Below, piece by piece: positions 1 to 12,038 of a stretch of 64,000 bases of DNA. Position 1 is the stretch's first letter, and each line of letters opens with the position of its first letter. This DNA comes from Tetramitus jugosus. Lineage: Eukaryota; Heterolobosea; Eutetramitea; Acrasida; Vahlkampfiidae. Under the pieces are notes generated by a model, which was given only the letters and a program-made list of their open reading frames with translations, had not been told where the DNA came from and ran no database searches. The translations under genes were made by a program, and so were the position numbers. Location: the NCBI GenBank assembly GCA_937625935.1, contig OW569371.1:62001-126000 (forward strand), given 5' to 3'.

Positions 1-3000
1 GTCATTTTCTGAGCTAATGTCCGAGCTGTCCCAAAACCCTCCGAAAACAACATAATCTCGGCGATAAGTGCGTAATCTGGAATCATCATAGCCACAGGTC
101 TGAACAATGCTTTCAAATTATCGGGTAATTCCGTACGACCAGCATATCCTGGATTCATTGTAATAAACACACCATAGTTGGGATTCAAGTTAATATCGCG
201 ATCATCGAACAAAAAGTGGTCTTCTTTGGCCATGATAGCTCTTTGAATGATTCTCATATATTGTGCAACCACTGACAACACTTCAACGTCAATTCTATTG
301 AATTCATCAAAACATGCCCACGCTCCTGCTTGTGCAAGACCTGAAAACATTCTACTCATCATTTTAACCTTTAAGCCCTCGGAACAGTTGAATACAACAC
401 ATTGCCTCGCTAGAGCTTTCGCTAAATCTTTCACTGACTCAGTTTTGCCTGTACCTGCAGGCCCTTGAGGTGCAGCTCCCAAAAATAAATTCAACGCACC
501 CGTACAGGTCATAAAGCATCTATCTGTCAGAGGAGTAATCACTAATCTTGGTTGATTGCCTAGATATTCATAACCATAAAGGAAAGAAGCATTTCCTTGT
601 CGTATTGTACAATTATTAATGTCATCCTCCCAATAATATCTCAATTGCATTGTCCACTCAAAGTCATTTGTGCTTGAACAACCCTTGTGAATTAAACGAT
701 CAATTACATCACGGGCGTGCACATCAACAACAAGAAGTGCATTCATGATAGTTCGGTGTAAGGAATCCATGTCTGGATGCCTCACCATCCGAACCATTCC
801 CTCAATGACCCGAACAAAACGAGCTCTATATTCCTTCAAAGCATTCTTGTTTGTATCATTCTCTACTTCTGTTAATGCTTGTGACACGTCCTTTGTCCAG
901 TTGATTTGTTCGCATGTTAATATGCATTGTGCTGGGAAAGAAGTGATCCAAGAATCTCGTGAATTCTCTTCGTAAGCAAAAAGACATTCCTTCAATGTAT
1001 CGTGTAACGATTGTCTCATCATATTCTCCACATTTTGAAGCCAATACTCAACATTTCCCTGTGGAATCACTGGTTGACTAAACTCGACACGCTCTCCTTC
1101 TGCGCTCAACATGGCCAATATTTCACTCCTGCTGTCTTCCTTGAAATGTAAACTCTTAATATTATCAAAGCATTTGCTCAAATGTGGCTGTACTGCCCGA
1201 GGCTCTCTTGTTTGCGATAGAATTTCCAATAATTCATCGTTGGACAAGAAGAAGAAACGAGGAAAGGCTTCTCTCTTTGTTTCTAGGAAATCTTCTAAAT
1301 TTTTTTGAACTTCTTCTAGAATCTCATTACACCGAGTTAGTGTGCTCAGTACATTCTCTTCATTGGTCTGTTCAACAACATTCCGATTCATATTTGTCCT
1401 CGCCATCAAGCCCCGAAACTCATTATCGACTGAGGAGAATTTTGCAGCCTCTTCATGAAGTTGTCTCTTGATATCATCAGAGCTAAAGATGAACTCTAGG
1501 TAGGCCCAATTCTTCTGGCATGTTAGCCACTCTTCAAGAACGTCAGCTACATTTGACAGTTTGGTCTCCCATTCTTCAACTCGTTTCTTCACACCAACAA
1601 TGTATTGAGATGCCAAAACGGTTTGCAATAGTACTTGGTTATCCTCTAATAGCTGGAAAATATGCTCTGTTGATCCCAGTATAAATACATCCTTCTGTTT
1701 TCGATATTGTACAATTGTAAACTCCATTCCCTTCCATGAGTTTTCAATTTTATCCAAAATATTTGTCAACTCAGCCTCACCTGTAGCCATGGAAGATATC
1801 TCGGATATTAAATCTTTACATTCGAAAATTCCGATCTTAGCCAACGTTTGAAGATCGTACGATGTAAAATTTTCATCTCTTCCCATTCCTTTGAAAATTT
1901 GTTGCCAATGATATGCCTTCATGTCAGAATTTCCTATCATAAGAATAACAGGCATTTTATCTCTCCACAATTTCACACTGTTGAGCAACTCTTGCGTGAC
2001 TTCATCTTTGATTTGGGGATCTCGATTCAGGTTGTGTGCAGTACCAAAGAATTGTTGAACCTGCTTTTCGATATCCCTCACATCTAACTTCTGGATATCT
2101 GTCGAGTCCCACTTCGCAGTACAGGCAGTAAAGTCATCAATTGTTTGCCAAACCTTCCTGCGTGTTTGATACAATTTTTCTACATCCTTCAAGTTTGACC
2201 ATTCTTTTGATTTTATGTCAAACAATTCTTGATACCGGGAATATCGGATTGTACTGACCTTCATCTCATGTATTTCCATTCCTAAAGCATCCAGCTTCTC
2301 CAATACTTCAGCTGTATCAACTTCTGTAGAACTATAATTTGTTTTTAGGTCAGCAATGGTGTTGAATAAGGATCTATTCACATCATCAATCTCCTTATTC
2401 AATTCTGTTGTTTTTTCAGCTAGGTGTTGGTAACGGAATTCATTAGCTTCCTCAATACACTTTGTAAACTCTTCACAATTTTCTCGCAATTGATCATGTT
2501 CAACAGAATCCTGCAATGAGATTTCAACTTTGTTGGCCTTCGCAAGCTCGTACATTTTTTCAACCTCTTCAGCTTTTGTCATCAACTCTCGAGATTCCTG
2601 CTCCACTGTTTTGAGAATTTCAATAAACAGTGCAAAATCATCCAATTTTGCAGGTTCTTCCTTCAAACTCTTGACGCGTTTCTTTAACTCAATGTTTAGC
2701 TCACTGCACATATGACTTGATGACTTATTGATAGCCTTTCGAATTTGCTTCATAATATCCTTCATAACTGGCTCCAGTGAACTTCGAAGTTGTTTACTAT
2801 CGACGTACAGTATGCCCAACTCCTGACTCACAATCATCCTCTTCAAATCATCGAGAGCATCATTAACCTTATTCAAGTCAGATGAAAACTGAACCACTGT
2901 GTGTTCTATTTGGGCATATCTCGTTGCGTCCCACTCTTTTCCAAAAACAAACCACTTTTTTAACTTATCAAACGATGAGCCATGAGATATGGCTTTTGCA

Positions 3001-5246
3001 AAATCGATTTGGAGCATCTTTTCAATTTGCACTCGCACTGAAGTAAACACTTCATCAGTATGTATTACCTTATCAACATGGAGGTGCTGGTTCATTTCGT
3101 CATTCATTCCTACATTCTTCATCTTATTTAAACTACCGAAATATATCTTAAACCTTCGCATATATAACAGCCGAGGAACTTGATTGACAACCAAAATCAT
3201 CTCTTCAGAATTTCTTCTGAACATCCTCAGTATGTCAATTTCTCCCGGTTGGAATAGGATATCACTACTGTCTTGAAACAATAGGAAAACCTGGAACAAT
3301 ATTTGTTCTTTCTGCAGTTGCAACTTAAATGAACTGAGAGTATCTTTACACAACGTGACAAGCGACTCTACACACATATAGTCACAAAGACGAATAAAAT
3401 TACCGAGCATGTCAGCTTCTTCCTTTGCTTTCTTCAATGCTCGAGCCCGTTCTTGTGCCTCTCTCTTGGCATCTACCATTGACTTACTCTTTTTTGTGAT
3501 GTAGTTGTCCTCAGTCTCAACAGAAGGGATCGTTCCTTTCAAATAAGCCTCAATATTGTCAGACGAATTCATATCAGGTATGCGAGAACGAGCCGTAACA
3601 CTCTCACATAGCTGTACAAGCATTGTTTCAATAGTTTCAATAGTCGATTGGAACTCTTGCGCAGATTGAGTTCTCTTGTTTTGTTGCCCTTTGAGAAACT
3701 CTTCAATGCGATATGAGGACTCTGACTTGCGATTCTCGTCAGGTTTCTCCATAATATTAATATCCTGAAGCTCGCATGCAAGTCGGTTAATTTTCATGAG
3801 AGTAGGACTGAAAGAGTGTTTCGCCAAGAAGTATGTCTTAGCCAACTGCGTTCTTCTCTTGGCATATTTTAAATAATGTGAATTTTTGTACCATAACCTG
3901 AAACATCGGTGTACGAGGTAATACTTGAAAAATCGAATTCTACGCAGAACATTGAATGTTGTAGACTCTTTCATCCAATCAGACAAGGAAATATATTCGG
4001 TTGGTTGGTTTGGTTGCACATGGACCACTCCTGTGGCTGACATTGTGAAATGTTCAGCATTAACTTCTTCTCGTGATACAACCACGAGATCGTAAGGTCG
4101 ATAATCCTTGGAACGATCACTGACTGCCCCCTCTACCCTGTTCAAGTAAACAAACTTAACAGCAGCTATGCCATCAAGGGTTAGATATCTTCCTTACTAT
4201 GCAACAACCAAATACTCCAGATAGGTGATACATACTATTCTTTCCTGCTTTACTGAAAAATGCAATAGCATCCTCTCCTGTTCTCAACTTTGAAATTTCT
4301 ACTTCGTCGTCTGGGGCGATCCGAGTCTCGCCAACCTCTTTCACCTCTCCTGAATTACCCTAAAGAATGATGTTTAGCTTTATCAAAAGGTTAAAAAAAC
4401 AACAAAAGAGATTGGTAATAGTAGTTCCTACCTCTGTTTTAAACGAATTGCTTGTCTCCGATAACAATAAGTTCGATGGCGGCTTATCCTTCAGAAACAC
4501 TTCTCTCAAATAGGGTAATCTAGTCGAGAGAGAAGCAAGGGGTGCTTCACCTGATGAAACAGACCCAGGTGTCCTCGGAAATGAATGATTCCAAGATGTT
4601 TTGCGTTGATAGTTGGCTGAAGCTGTAACATTGTTCATAATTGCTTGTTGTTGCAGAGTATTCATGTGTGCGTGGATGTTAGGGTTGTTATTGTTCAAAC
4701 CTGACTTATTCTTTCCCGGGGTGGAAATACCAGTGGCTCTCCACTCCTCAATAGAGATTCCGGATGTATCAGAATTCATTTTCTTTCTCTTGGGAGGTGG
4801 TGCGTTCGCTCTGCTTACTTGTTCGTTGTTCACTTCCAGGGCACTTGGAGCTTTCATATTCAAAATATCAAAATCATGAACATTTGAAATATCAAACGAA
4901 TAGATGCTAGTTGTACTATCCATGGTCAACTGTTCGGCCAAAAATGTGCAACTGTGTCAGTTGTGAACCATTTCAAACATTACACAAATCATTGCATAGT
5001 ACCTTAAATTGATCATTTGTTTGAAATTCTTCATTTGTGTCGTAATATTCGCCCTCTTCTTCATTTGATAGAGGTGGTAATTTAGTTTGAGAACGAACTC
5101 TCTTTGGTCTATAGGGAGCTGCAGTATTGTACGCAAGGTATTGGAGTGAGAAGCTGGAGATACGAGATCTGGTGAGTGTCACGAAACATCATACCTTTTC
5201 CTTTCCTTGACTTATCTCTGAATGAGTACTCGTAGTTATGGTACAT
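1..5246 (-). CDS. Axonemal inner-arm dynein heavy chain, N-terminal part (partial)
   Basis: Motor heavy chain of a flagellar inner dynein arm. The reading frame runs off the left edge, so about 1,650 N-terminal residues are present: tail, linker and the start of AAA1. The AAA1 Walker A motif GPAGTGKTE lies near 440-470, followed by the Walker B-like stretch with CFDEFNR. The linker carries FFFLSNDELLEIL. An early segment with TMSATGVVHV and SLSDWMKE resembles the N-terminal region shared by DNAH6 and DNAH14, so a DNAH6-like single-headed arm is my best guess. Inferred exons (minus): 5246-5195, 5118-5003, 4929-4432, 4359-4236, 4192 onward; the 43-nt intron 4193-4235 has donor GTATGT. The phases join without stops. 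The first two exons and the ATG at 5246 are less certain; ATG at 4923 is the alternative start. Confidence 0.93.
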
Positions 5247-5475
5247 CTCTGGGAGCACAACAACAACAAACAATACTTGAAGTGGTTTTAGGCGAGTTTT
5301 TTCGTCGTAGTTGGAATCGGCGCCAAAAACGCATTCCCAAAACTATGAAATCTCTGACTACCCGCTCAAAAAGCTAACACCAAAATACACAAGAAGACAC
5401 AAACAAATAATAAAATATTTCGAATTATCATACCATTTTATTTCGTTACTATGAGGCGCCACAATATTCATTGCA

Positions 5476-6936
5476 TTACATTTCGTCCAAAACCAAATCC
5501 ATAACAGCCAAAACATATTCGACATCTTCTGGGGTGATGCACATTGGAGGCTTCACTCTCAAAACGTTGCCATATAGGCCACCCTTGCCTACCAAGACAC
5601 CATAATCCTTCATTCTTTCAAACAAGAATGCAGTCTCTTGAGTTGCAGGCTCCTTGGTCTTGCGATCCTTGACCAATTCAACACCAAGCATGAGACCCAT
5701 ACCTCTGACATCACCAATAATGTCATACTTCTCCTTCAACTTCTCCAAGCCATCCTTGAATTGCTTACCGACAATCAAGGAATTTTGTTGCAACTTGTCC
5801 TCATCAATGACTTTCAGAGTAGCACGACCAATTGCGGATGACACTGGATTACCACCATATGTGTTGAAGTGGATACGCTCCTTCAAAGTACGAGCAATCT
5901 CTGGTGTTGTAGTCACAGCAGCCAAAGGAGCACCATTACCGATACCCTTAGCCATAGTGACAATATCTGGAGTGACTCCATGGGTTTCAAAGCCCCAGTA
6001 ATGAGTACCACATCTACCGAAACCAGTTTGGACTTCATCGGCAATGCAGAGACCACCATGTTGTCTCACAGTCTGATACACTTGCTTCAAGTATCCTGGT
6101 GGTGGAACGTTAGTACCACCGACGCCTTGAATTGGTTCACAAATGAACGCAGCAACCTTTCCAGGAGTTCCATGCTCAATCAAATTCTTGACATCCCATG
6201 CATACTTTTCTGCAGCACTCTCAGGAGCAAAATCAGAGAATGGACCTCTGTACATGTCAGGATTCAAAGCATGGTGAATTCCTTGCCCGTGACTCACTGG
6301 ATACTTCCAAGTGTGCAGAGCAGTGAGTCCCATCGTACCTTGACTCATACCGTGATAAGCATTTCTCAATGCGACAATCTCCGAGTTACCAGTGTACAAT
6401 CTAGCCATCAACATGGCCAAATCATTGGCCTCACTACCTGAATTCACAAAGTAGGTCACCTTCAAGTTGGAGTCCTTTGGGAACTTGGCTGCCAATTCCT
6501 CAGCAAACAATGCAATCTCTGGATGATAATAAATGGTAGTTGTGTGCATCAGTTTGGCCATTTGATCCTGACCAGCCTTGATAATCTTTGGATGACAGTG
6601 ACCTGCGCTCACAGTGACAATTCCACCAAAAACATCCAAGTATCTCTTACCATTCTCATCATACAAGTATTGCATGTTGCCTTGGACAAGCATGATAGGC
6701 TTCTTGTAATAGGTCAACAGAGCTGGTGAAAGGAATTGAGATCTCTTTGTCTCGACTTCCTCCTTGGTTGGACCAGTGTAAGGTGCTGGAGTGAAGGAAG
6801 TGGCTGGCATTTCAGGCAACACTGGCTCAACAGCTCCTCTCATTGTTCTGACCTGTTGTTGTTGCATGAGAGCTCTTTGCTTTTGGATGATGGAACGTGC
6901 ACCACCGCTCTTCATTAATCTGCTTTGCATAAACAT
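5476..6936 (-). CDS. AGXT2: Alanine-glyoxylate aminotransferase 2-like, mitochondrial
   Basis: Class III PLP-dependent aminotransferase of 486 aa. It probably transfers the amino group of alanine to glyoxylate in mitochondria; other omega-amino donors are possible in this family. Seen in the sequence: a basic Gln-rich N-terminus (first ~45 residues) fitting a mitochondrial presequence, the [16 protein letters not shown] substrate region, the cofactor-phosphate motif SGSEAND, the DEVQTGFGR motif, and the PLP lysine in MAKGIGNG. Length matches AGXT2. The frame opens at ATG 6936 and ends 229 bp downstream of the dynein start. No intron is seen. A specific role in glycine/serine or beta-amino-acid catabolism cannot be told from sequence alone. 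Confidence 0.93.
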   Translation of the reverse strand: MFMQSRLMKSGGARSIIQKQRALMQQQQVRTMRGAVEPVLPEMPATSFTPAPYTGPTKEEVETKRSQFLSPALLTYYKKPIMLVQGNMQYLYDENGKRYLDVFGGIVTVSAGHCHPKIIKAGQDQMAKLMHTTTIYYHPEIALFAEELAAKFPKDSNLKVTYFVNSGSEANDLAMLMARLYTGNSEIVALRNAYHGMSQGTMGLTALHTWKYPVSHGQGIHHALNPDMYRGPFSDFAPESAAEKYAWDVKNLIEHGTPGKVAAFICEPIQGVGGTNVPPPGYLKQVYQTVRQHGGLCIADEVQTGFGRCGTHYWGFETHGVTPDIVTMAKGIGNGAPLAAVTTTPEIARTLKERIHFNTYGGNPVSSAIGRATLKVIDEDKLQQNSLIVGKQFKDGLEKLKEKYDIIGDVRGMGLMLGVELVKDRKTKEPATQETAFLFERMKDYGVLVGKGGLYGNVLRVKPPMCITPEDVEYVLAVMDLVLDEM

Positions 6937-7252
6937 CCTTATTTTTTAATTAATGATAATGTGTAATGTACAAGTGTGAGGTTGGTATACTACAGATGAT
7001 GATTTTGATTGCGTTTTTGTTGTTGTTGTGTGGAAAAAAGAAAAGCGAGAGTTGGCCAGCAGTTCCCCCTTTTAACAAAACACGCATTGTGCACCTCCAT
7101 GTCATCCCAACAGCAAAAAATCAGATCACATCTTGGGATTACAACAAAGAGAGGAGAAACTCACGGAGAAAAAAATGATGATCGGCAGCATTAAATTTTC
7201 CCACCCTACCATGCACAACACAACAAAACCCGATCACAAAAACAAAGACAAA
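6937..7252. promoter_or_regulatory. Divergent intergenic region between AGXT2-like and GST genes
   Basis: This 316-bp spacer separates two genes that read away from each other, so it should hold both promoters. It is AT-rich with T and A runs. No recognisable TATA element or repeat stands out. An upstream ATG in frame with the GST gene lies at 7175. Confidence 0.4.
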
Positions 7253-8044
7253 ATGTCAAACAACTTAATCCTCCATGGTAACATGTTATCTCAGCCCACT
7301 AGAGTTATTCTGTGGTACTGTCACCTCAATCATATCCCCATCCAATTCAAAAACGTGCAACTACACAAGGCAGAACACAAATCACCTCAATTTCTCAAAT
7401 GGAATCCAAACGGAAAAATTCCAGTTCTCGAACATGCACAGGAATCATCATTTTATCTGTTTGAGTCACAAGCCATTGTTCACTATTTGAGAAGATTGTT
7501 CATTGTGGAACAACACAGTCATTGGTACCCTGAACCATCGTCTGTCATTGATGCGACATTGTCCAACATTCAACAAATTGCAAAAATTGATAGTTATTTG
7601 AGTTGGCATCAGAATCATTTTAGACCAGGTGTCGCAGGCTACGCGTTTGCAAAATATATTGGACCTAGTTCATTTGGTAGAAAATTTACTGAGGAGCAAG
7701 TCAAGAATGCACATGTATTGTGCTTGCAACAATTGCAACAATTGAATGATTATTGGTTGACAAACAGCAGTACTAATAATGATCAGCGCTCCATGTTTAT
7801 CAGTGGTGCAGCTGAGCCATCGATTGCTGACTTGTTTTGTTACAGTGAATTGGCACAGTTGATGATTGTGGATGAATGGAATGCAAAGAGTGGTCAATTT
7901 TCAACTGCTCCTCTCGTTGCACCCTATCAGAATGTTGTGAAATGGATGAAGGAGATTGAACAGGTGAACGGATATTCCAAGATTCATGACGCCCTATTGA
8001 AAATTGCCACTAAACGATTTGGTGGTGGACAAAGTAAACTCTAA
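7253..8044 (+). CDS. Glutathione S-transferase, theta-like
   Basis: Predicted soluble transferase that conjugates glutathione to electrophiles. The N-terminal thioredoxin-like domain begins directly at the chosen start (NLILHGNMLSQPTRV) and contains the NPNGKIPVLE stretch with the cis-proline and the ESQAIVHYL glutathione-binding segment. The C-terminal all-helical domain includes the theta-type AEPSIADLFCYSELAQL. ATG 7253 gives 263 aa, near the family's usual 220-250. The in-frame ATG at 7175 would add 26 polar residues and is the alternative. It lies divergent to the AGXT2-like gene. Confidence 0.88.
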   Translation: MSNNLILHGNMLSQPTRVILWYCHLNHIPIQFKNVQLHKAEHKSPQFLKWNPNGKIPVLEHAQESSFYLFESQAIVHYLRRLFIVEQHSHWYPEPSSVIDATLSNIQQIAKIDSYLSWHQNHFRPGVAGYAFAKYIGPSSFGRKFTEEQVKNAHVLCLQQLQQLNDYWLTNSSTNNDQRSMFISGAAEPSIADLFCYSELAQLMIVDEWNAKSGQFSTAPLVAPYQNVVKWMKEIEQVNGYSKIHDALLKIATKRFGGGQSKL

Positions 8045-8542
8045 CAAATCAAAATTCGATACAAGAGTAGCAGCTGCTTCGATACAACGTTAATAGTTGT
8101 AAAATAATGTAATGAATTAGTTCCTTTTGTTGCTTACCAGACCATATTGAAACTACCGCAGACAAAGAGGGACTCCTTGTACAAACTACGCTGTAATCAT
8201 CGTAATTCTATTTAAACATACACCAATTTGGTCGTAACTACTTTTCCACTGGTTTGACCACTGGAGCAATGAGATTCTCATAAACCAAAACTCCAATAAC
8301 ATCTTATTCGATCATGTCACACCTTCATTTTCTGATTACGTTGAAAGAATTTAATGGTCTCTCCAACATCTCGCAAACGATACTACAAAATGATTGACTC
8401 AGGTTCCATCTCTTTATCACGCTTTGTAATACACCTATTCTTGCAATTATTTCTCCTTCCAAAAGTCGCTTGTCGTAATTTATCAATTCGATAAAAAGTC
8501 GCTTAGATCGTGTGAAATAGTTTAATCAGTGAAATACCATGC
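8045..8542. other. Convergent intergenic spacer
   Basis: About 500 bp between the ends of the GST gene (+) and the next minus-strand gene. It should hold two 3' untranslated regions. I find no open frame of note, no tRNA-like fold and no clear repeat. Confidence 0.5.
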
Positions 8543-9736
8543 TTACTTGCCGGACCAGAGAGGTTGTTGCCAGTCGAACATTCTCGAAATGAGATAACTT
8601 CGAACATAGTTGGTTCCCAGTTCCACTGCTACACTGAAAGGAGACACCACAGAGCCATCCAAAGAAGTATCAGTCAAACTAAAGTTCCTGAGACCTTGCA
8701 CAAAAATGGATCCATAATATCCAACTCTCATAAATGTTGACAGCAGCGATTTGTGCACTGGATTCATGTCACCCAATTGATTCATCTTTGAACCAACGTA
8801 CTTGTTCCACACGTTTTCTGCGCAGTATGTCGCAAGAGCCATTTGAGACTCTCTGGCGACCTGGTCAATAAACTGAGCGAGCACTCGCAGAGTGAGATTA
8901 TCAACTGATTGTTCCAACTGTCTTCCCGATGTTAACCTCTGCTCCCATCGATACAATCGGATCAAGTTACGAAGGACCAAGCTACCGGAATAGTTGTCCT
9001 CATGAGATGACATGTAGGGAAGGATGACTCGACCGAACACTTGCAGGGCACTCACAGACACAATCTGCAACCACAGCTTTTTGTTCATAGCCATGTTCTT
9101 CAAACCGGATTTGAGGGATTCAGATTGCAACACCATGAATCGAACATCTTTTGGCATCTCCTTGTGTTGATGCTGTGACAGATAGTATGCTACGGAAAGA
9201 GGGATCAATGCATGAGTGACACTCAACAGAGGAGATGGTTTCACTCCTCTCAAGTGCACTCGAGAAGCAAGTTCTTCGACAGCCAAGCTTGTCAACAGAC
9301 TAATACCAAAGAACTTGGTCAATTCATTCAGCGCATCATAAAAATTTCTTTCCTGCTGTTGTTCTTCTTCGCTCTCAACCAGAGCAGCAGTAGCAGCACC
9401 AGTTTGTCTCAATCTCTTCTGCTTGTCCCACTTTCTCTTCTGACGATGTGCTTCCAAACGTAATGTTCTGTAAAGGGCCATCGTACCAAACGATACGAGA
9501 GGTACGGACAATGCAACCATTCTTCTCTTACTGGGATCATCCAACAGTGATGCAATTGCCCAAAAGGATGACACAATCTTGGAACGAGATGGTTGTTTTG
9601 GTGGAAGAGAGTCAGTAGGCGCATTGTAGGACACATTGCCCTGATTGACATATTCAAATGATACCATTCGTAGTATGAATGATTCAAATGTGTTTGTTTG
9701 ATTTGTTTTCTGCTTTTCTTTTGTTCCAGATCTCAT
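8543..9736 (-). CDS. Unknown membrane-associated protein
   Basis: I do not recognise this 397-aa protein. It has several moderately hydrophobic helices: around residues 80-95 (VALSVPLVSFGTMALY), about 175-195 (LLSVTHALIPLSVAYYL) and about 225-240 (LWLQIVSVSALQVFGRVILP). These are separated by charged Lys/Arg/Gln-rich segments. The C-terminal half is helical and ends WQQPLWSGK. The open frame extends to 9742 but the first ATG is at 9736. A membrane protein of mitochondria or peroxisomes is possible; nothing decides it. Confidence 0.75.
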   Translation of the reverse strand: MRSGTKEKQKTNQTNTFESFILRMVSFEYVNQGNVSYNAPTDSLPPKQPSRSKIVSSFWAIASLLDDPSKRRMVALSVPLVSFGTMALYRTLRLEAHRQKRKWDKQKRLRQTGAATAALVESEEEQQQERNFYDALNELTKFFGISLLTSLAVEELASRVHLRGVKPSPLLSVTHALIPLSVAYYLSQHQHKEMPKDVRFMVLQSESLKSGLKNMAMNKKLWLQIVSVSALQVFGRVILPYMSSHEDNYSGSLVLRNLIRLYRWEQRLTSGRQLEQSVDNLTLRVLAQFIDQVARESQMALATYCAENVWNKYVGSKMNQLGDMNPVHKSLLSTFMRVGYYGSIFVQGLRNFSLTDTSLDGSVVSPFSVAVELGTNYVRSYLISRMFDWQQPLWSGK

Positions 9737-10039
9737 CGTCAAAAACTACAACATCTCCATCACATGATATTTATCAGACATGTCGGATAAAATTTTATGT
9801 TTCATTCCGCAGTGTATTGGACAACCATATCTGTTGGAATCCACCACAATCCTTAAAGAGGATCACGACATGAAAACACACTAACTCCTTCACGTGTTTT
9901 TACACTGGCCATTGACTGGTGAGTGGCCCAAATCAGGATCGGAAAAATAAAGATCTTGGGAAATTCAATCATCATAAAATCACTCAGAAAGGTTCGAACA
10001 AAAAACAAACAACAACAACGCAGAGATTCGTTTCAAACC
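9737..10039. promoter_or_regulatory. Divergent promoter region
   Basis: About 300 bp between the unknown membrane protein (-) and the MSP-FAM114 gene (+). Nothing beyond AT-rich sequence is recognised. The open frame of the right-hand gene extends upstream to 9923 but has no ATG before 10040. Confidence 0.35.
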
Positions 10040-11993
10040 ATGTTGGAGTTAACACCAAACTTTATAGAGTTCACTGAGAATGAACAATTCACTCTCAAAA
10101 TCACCAACACTCTCAATGATTCGCTCGTGGCCTTCAAGTTGATGTTGACCACCCCAAAGGCCTACACTGTGAAACCAAGAATGGGCACTATTCCACCTGG
10201 AGGCTCAATTGACGTGACGAGTATGTGTTTTTCTCTTTCGCTCTTTGACGTCGTCCCCATATTGTCGCATAAAATTTTTTTTTTGGAGCGTTTGTGCGAA
10301 AAAGCTTTTTATCGTAGTACGAACGTTTGTTCATTAGCTCACACAAAATTACTCTCTCTATTTTCCCACAGTTTTCAGATTACAGCCATTTTCTCCAAAG
10401 GACAAGTTCAGAGTTCAAGGCATTTCAATCTCTCCTGATCAAGACACTCAAGATGCAGCTCTGCTAGAACAATTGTTCAAGAATGAGAAGAACAAGGATT
10501 TGATCAAGAATCATCCATTGAAAGCCAAGAGCTCAAGTGGTACTTCTGCTGATGCTGTCTCCTCCGCTACTGCATCACAAGAAGAACAACAGGAGAGAGC
10601 TTCCACACAGCAGCCACAACAAGAGGAATCGTCTTCTCTCTCATCATGGGGCTCCTGGGGTGGCGATTGGTTTAGCTCAAAGCTCGTTGATGTTGTCAGC
10701 ACGGTTCAAGACTCTGCCAATGCACTCGGTTCAAAGATTCAACACTTTGTTGATGAAGAAATTGTTGGTAGTGATGAACAACAACAACAACAGTCCAGTG
10801 GTGACAACTCGTCTGCTACGACCGCAACTTCTGCTGAAAATGACCGCACAGAGCAAGAATTGGCCAATGAAGAGTCTGTTTTCATGGATGTGATCGAAAC
10901 AGCTGAAAAGAGCTTCTTCTCATTGGTCGGATGGGGCAAGGAAACATTGGGAAAGGTGTCCGAAGCAGAAGAGATTCAAAATTTGAAGAAGGCCGCATCC
11001 AGTTTGACTCAATCCACAAAGTCTGCCACCTTGAACTTGTATGATCAAATTGCAACGAATTTGGGCATTAGAGGAGATGATGATGCACTGTTGAGAATTA
11101 CGTTTGAGGATTTGTTCAGAGAGGGAGAAGCCAGTCGATTCTATGAGGAATTGAACTCATTGTCCATGAGAAGTCAAACCCGATTGGACGCCATTTTGAA
11201 CAAGCTGAGCAAGACGGAGAGAAAGAATGCAAAGACCATTCTCAAAGCAATTGATTCATTGTTGAGCGCAGATGAGTGCTGGTCTGACACTGTTCCAACA
11301 ACAGGTGACATTGAAAACACTGCCAATGGCAAGGAATTGTTGCAATTTATTGTTCGTGCAAGAGAGAACTGTGCCAAGGTGTTGGAGAATTATCGTGAAA
11401 TGTCCAATGGAACATTGGCTGAGCAGATTCAAACAGGAATCATTGTGATTGAAAAGTTGAGAACCGAATTCTTGAGAACATTGGCTCTATTTGCCGGAAA
11501 GAACTTTGAACAAGTGGCTCAATTGAGTCAATTGGTGTACCATTCCAAGCAGTTGGACGAGTTGGAGATTCCTGCCGAGTGGACGACAGCTGAACAATCC
11601 GAAAAGGAAAAGGAGTTGAGCAAGCACGAAAGATTGGCACACATTCTGAGAAACTATTCTCTGTTTGCAACGAGCCAGCTTGTTCAAGTCGCTCAAGAGT
11701 ATGCTACTACTGCTCAAGCAGTTCAATCGATTGTTGATGCAGAGTACAACAAGGTTTCATCGGATGAAGAATCACATGAAGAAACTCAAGGTGTCACTCA
11801 TATGAGAGAGAAGGCAGTCAAGCTGGTGGCTAACTTGTTGCAACAAGATGTGCCACAATACACATCCAAAGATAGCAGCATTGTTAGAGAATCTCCACTT
11901 TTCTTTGCTCATATTTTGAAGTGCGCTGCTGCACATTCTCTCCATGTGCCTGAGCAACCACAAGCAAACACTGAAGCCGAAGCAACTACCTGA
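10040..11993 (+). CDS. MSP (VAP-like) domain fused to FAM114-like region
   Basis: Two exons, 10040-10220 and 10372-11993, joined across a 151-nt GT-AG intron (donor GTATGT, acceptor CCCACAG). Splicing completes an N-terminal major sperm protein/VAP fold: the first exon has LELTPNFIEFTENEQF, PKAYTVKPRMGTIPPGGSIDVT, and the second continues IFRLQPFSPKDKFRVQG. Then comes a Ser/Gln-rich linker, a WGSWGGDWFSSKL segment, and helices with FMDVIETAEKS, SLTQSTKSATLNLYDQI and FEDLFREGEASRFYEELNSLS, which resemble the FAM114/NOXP20 family. The protein is about 600 aa. In VAPs the MSP domain binds FFAT peptides and sits on the ER; no C-terminal membrane anchor is visible here. The MSP call is firm, the FAM114 call moderate. 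Confidence 0.82.
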
Positions 11994-12006
11994 ACGCTGT
12001 ACATTG

Positions 12007-12012
12007 AATAAA
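12007..12012 (+). terminator. Poly(A) signal AATAAA
   Basis: AATAAA lies 13 bp after the stop of the MSP-FAM114 gene. Only 45 bp separate that stop from the end of the convergent GTPase gene, so the two transcripts probably overlap at their 3' ends. Confidence 0.5.
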
Positions 12013-12038
12013 ACTGCAACCGACGTTTTCTAAACATC

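Noticed and set aside
4360-4941. A 193-codon minus frame as a separate gene
   Set aside because: It opens with TTG, not ATG, and its first part is an exon of the dynein gene: the frame runs through the donor at 4431 into an intron.
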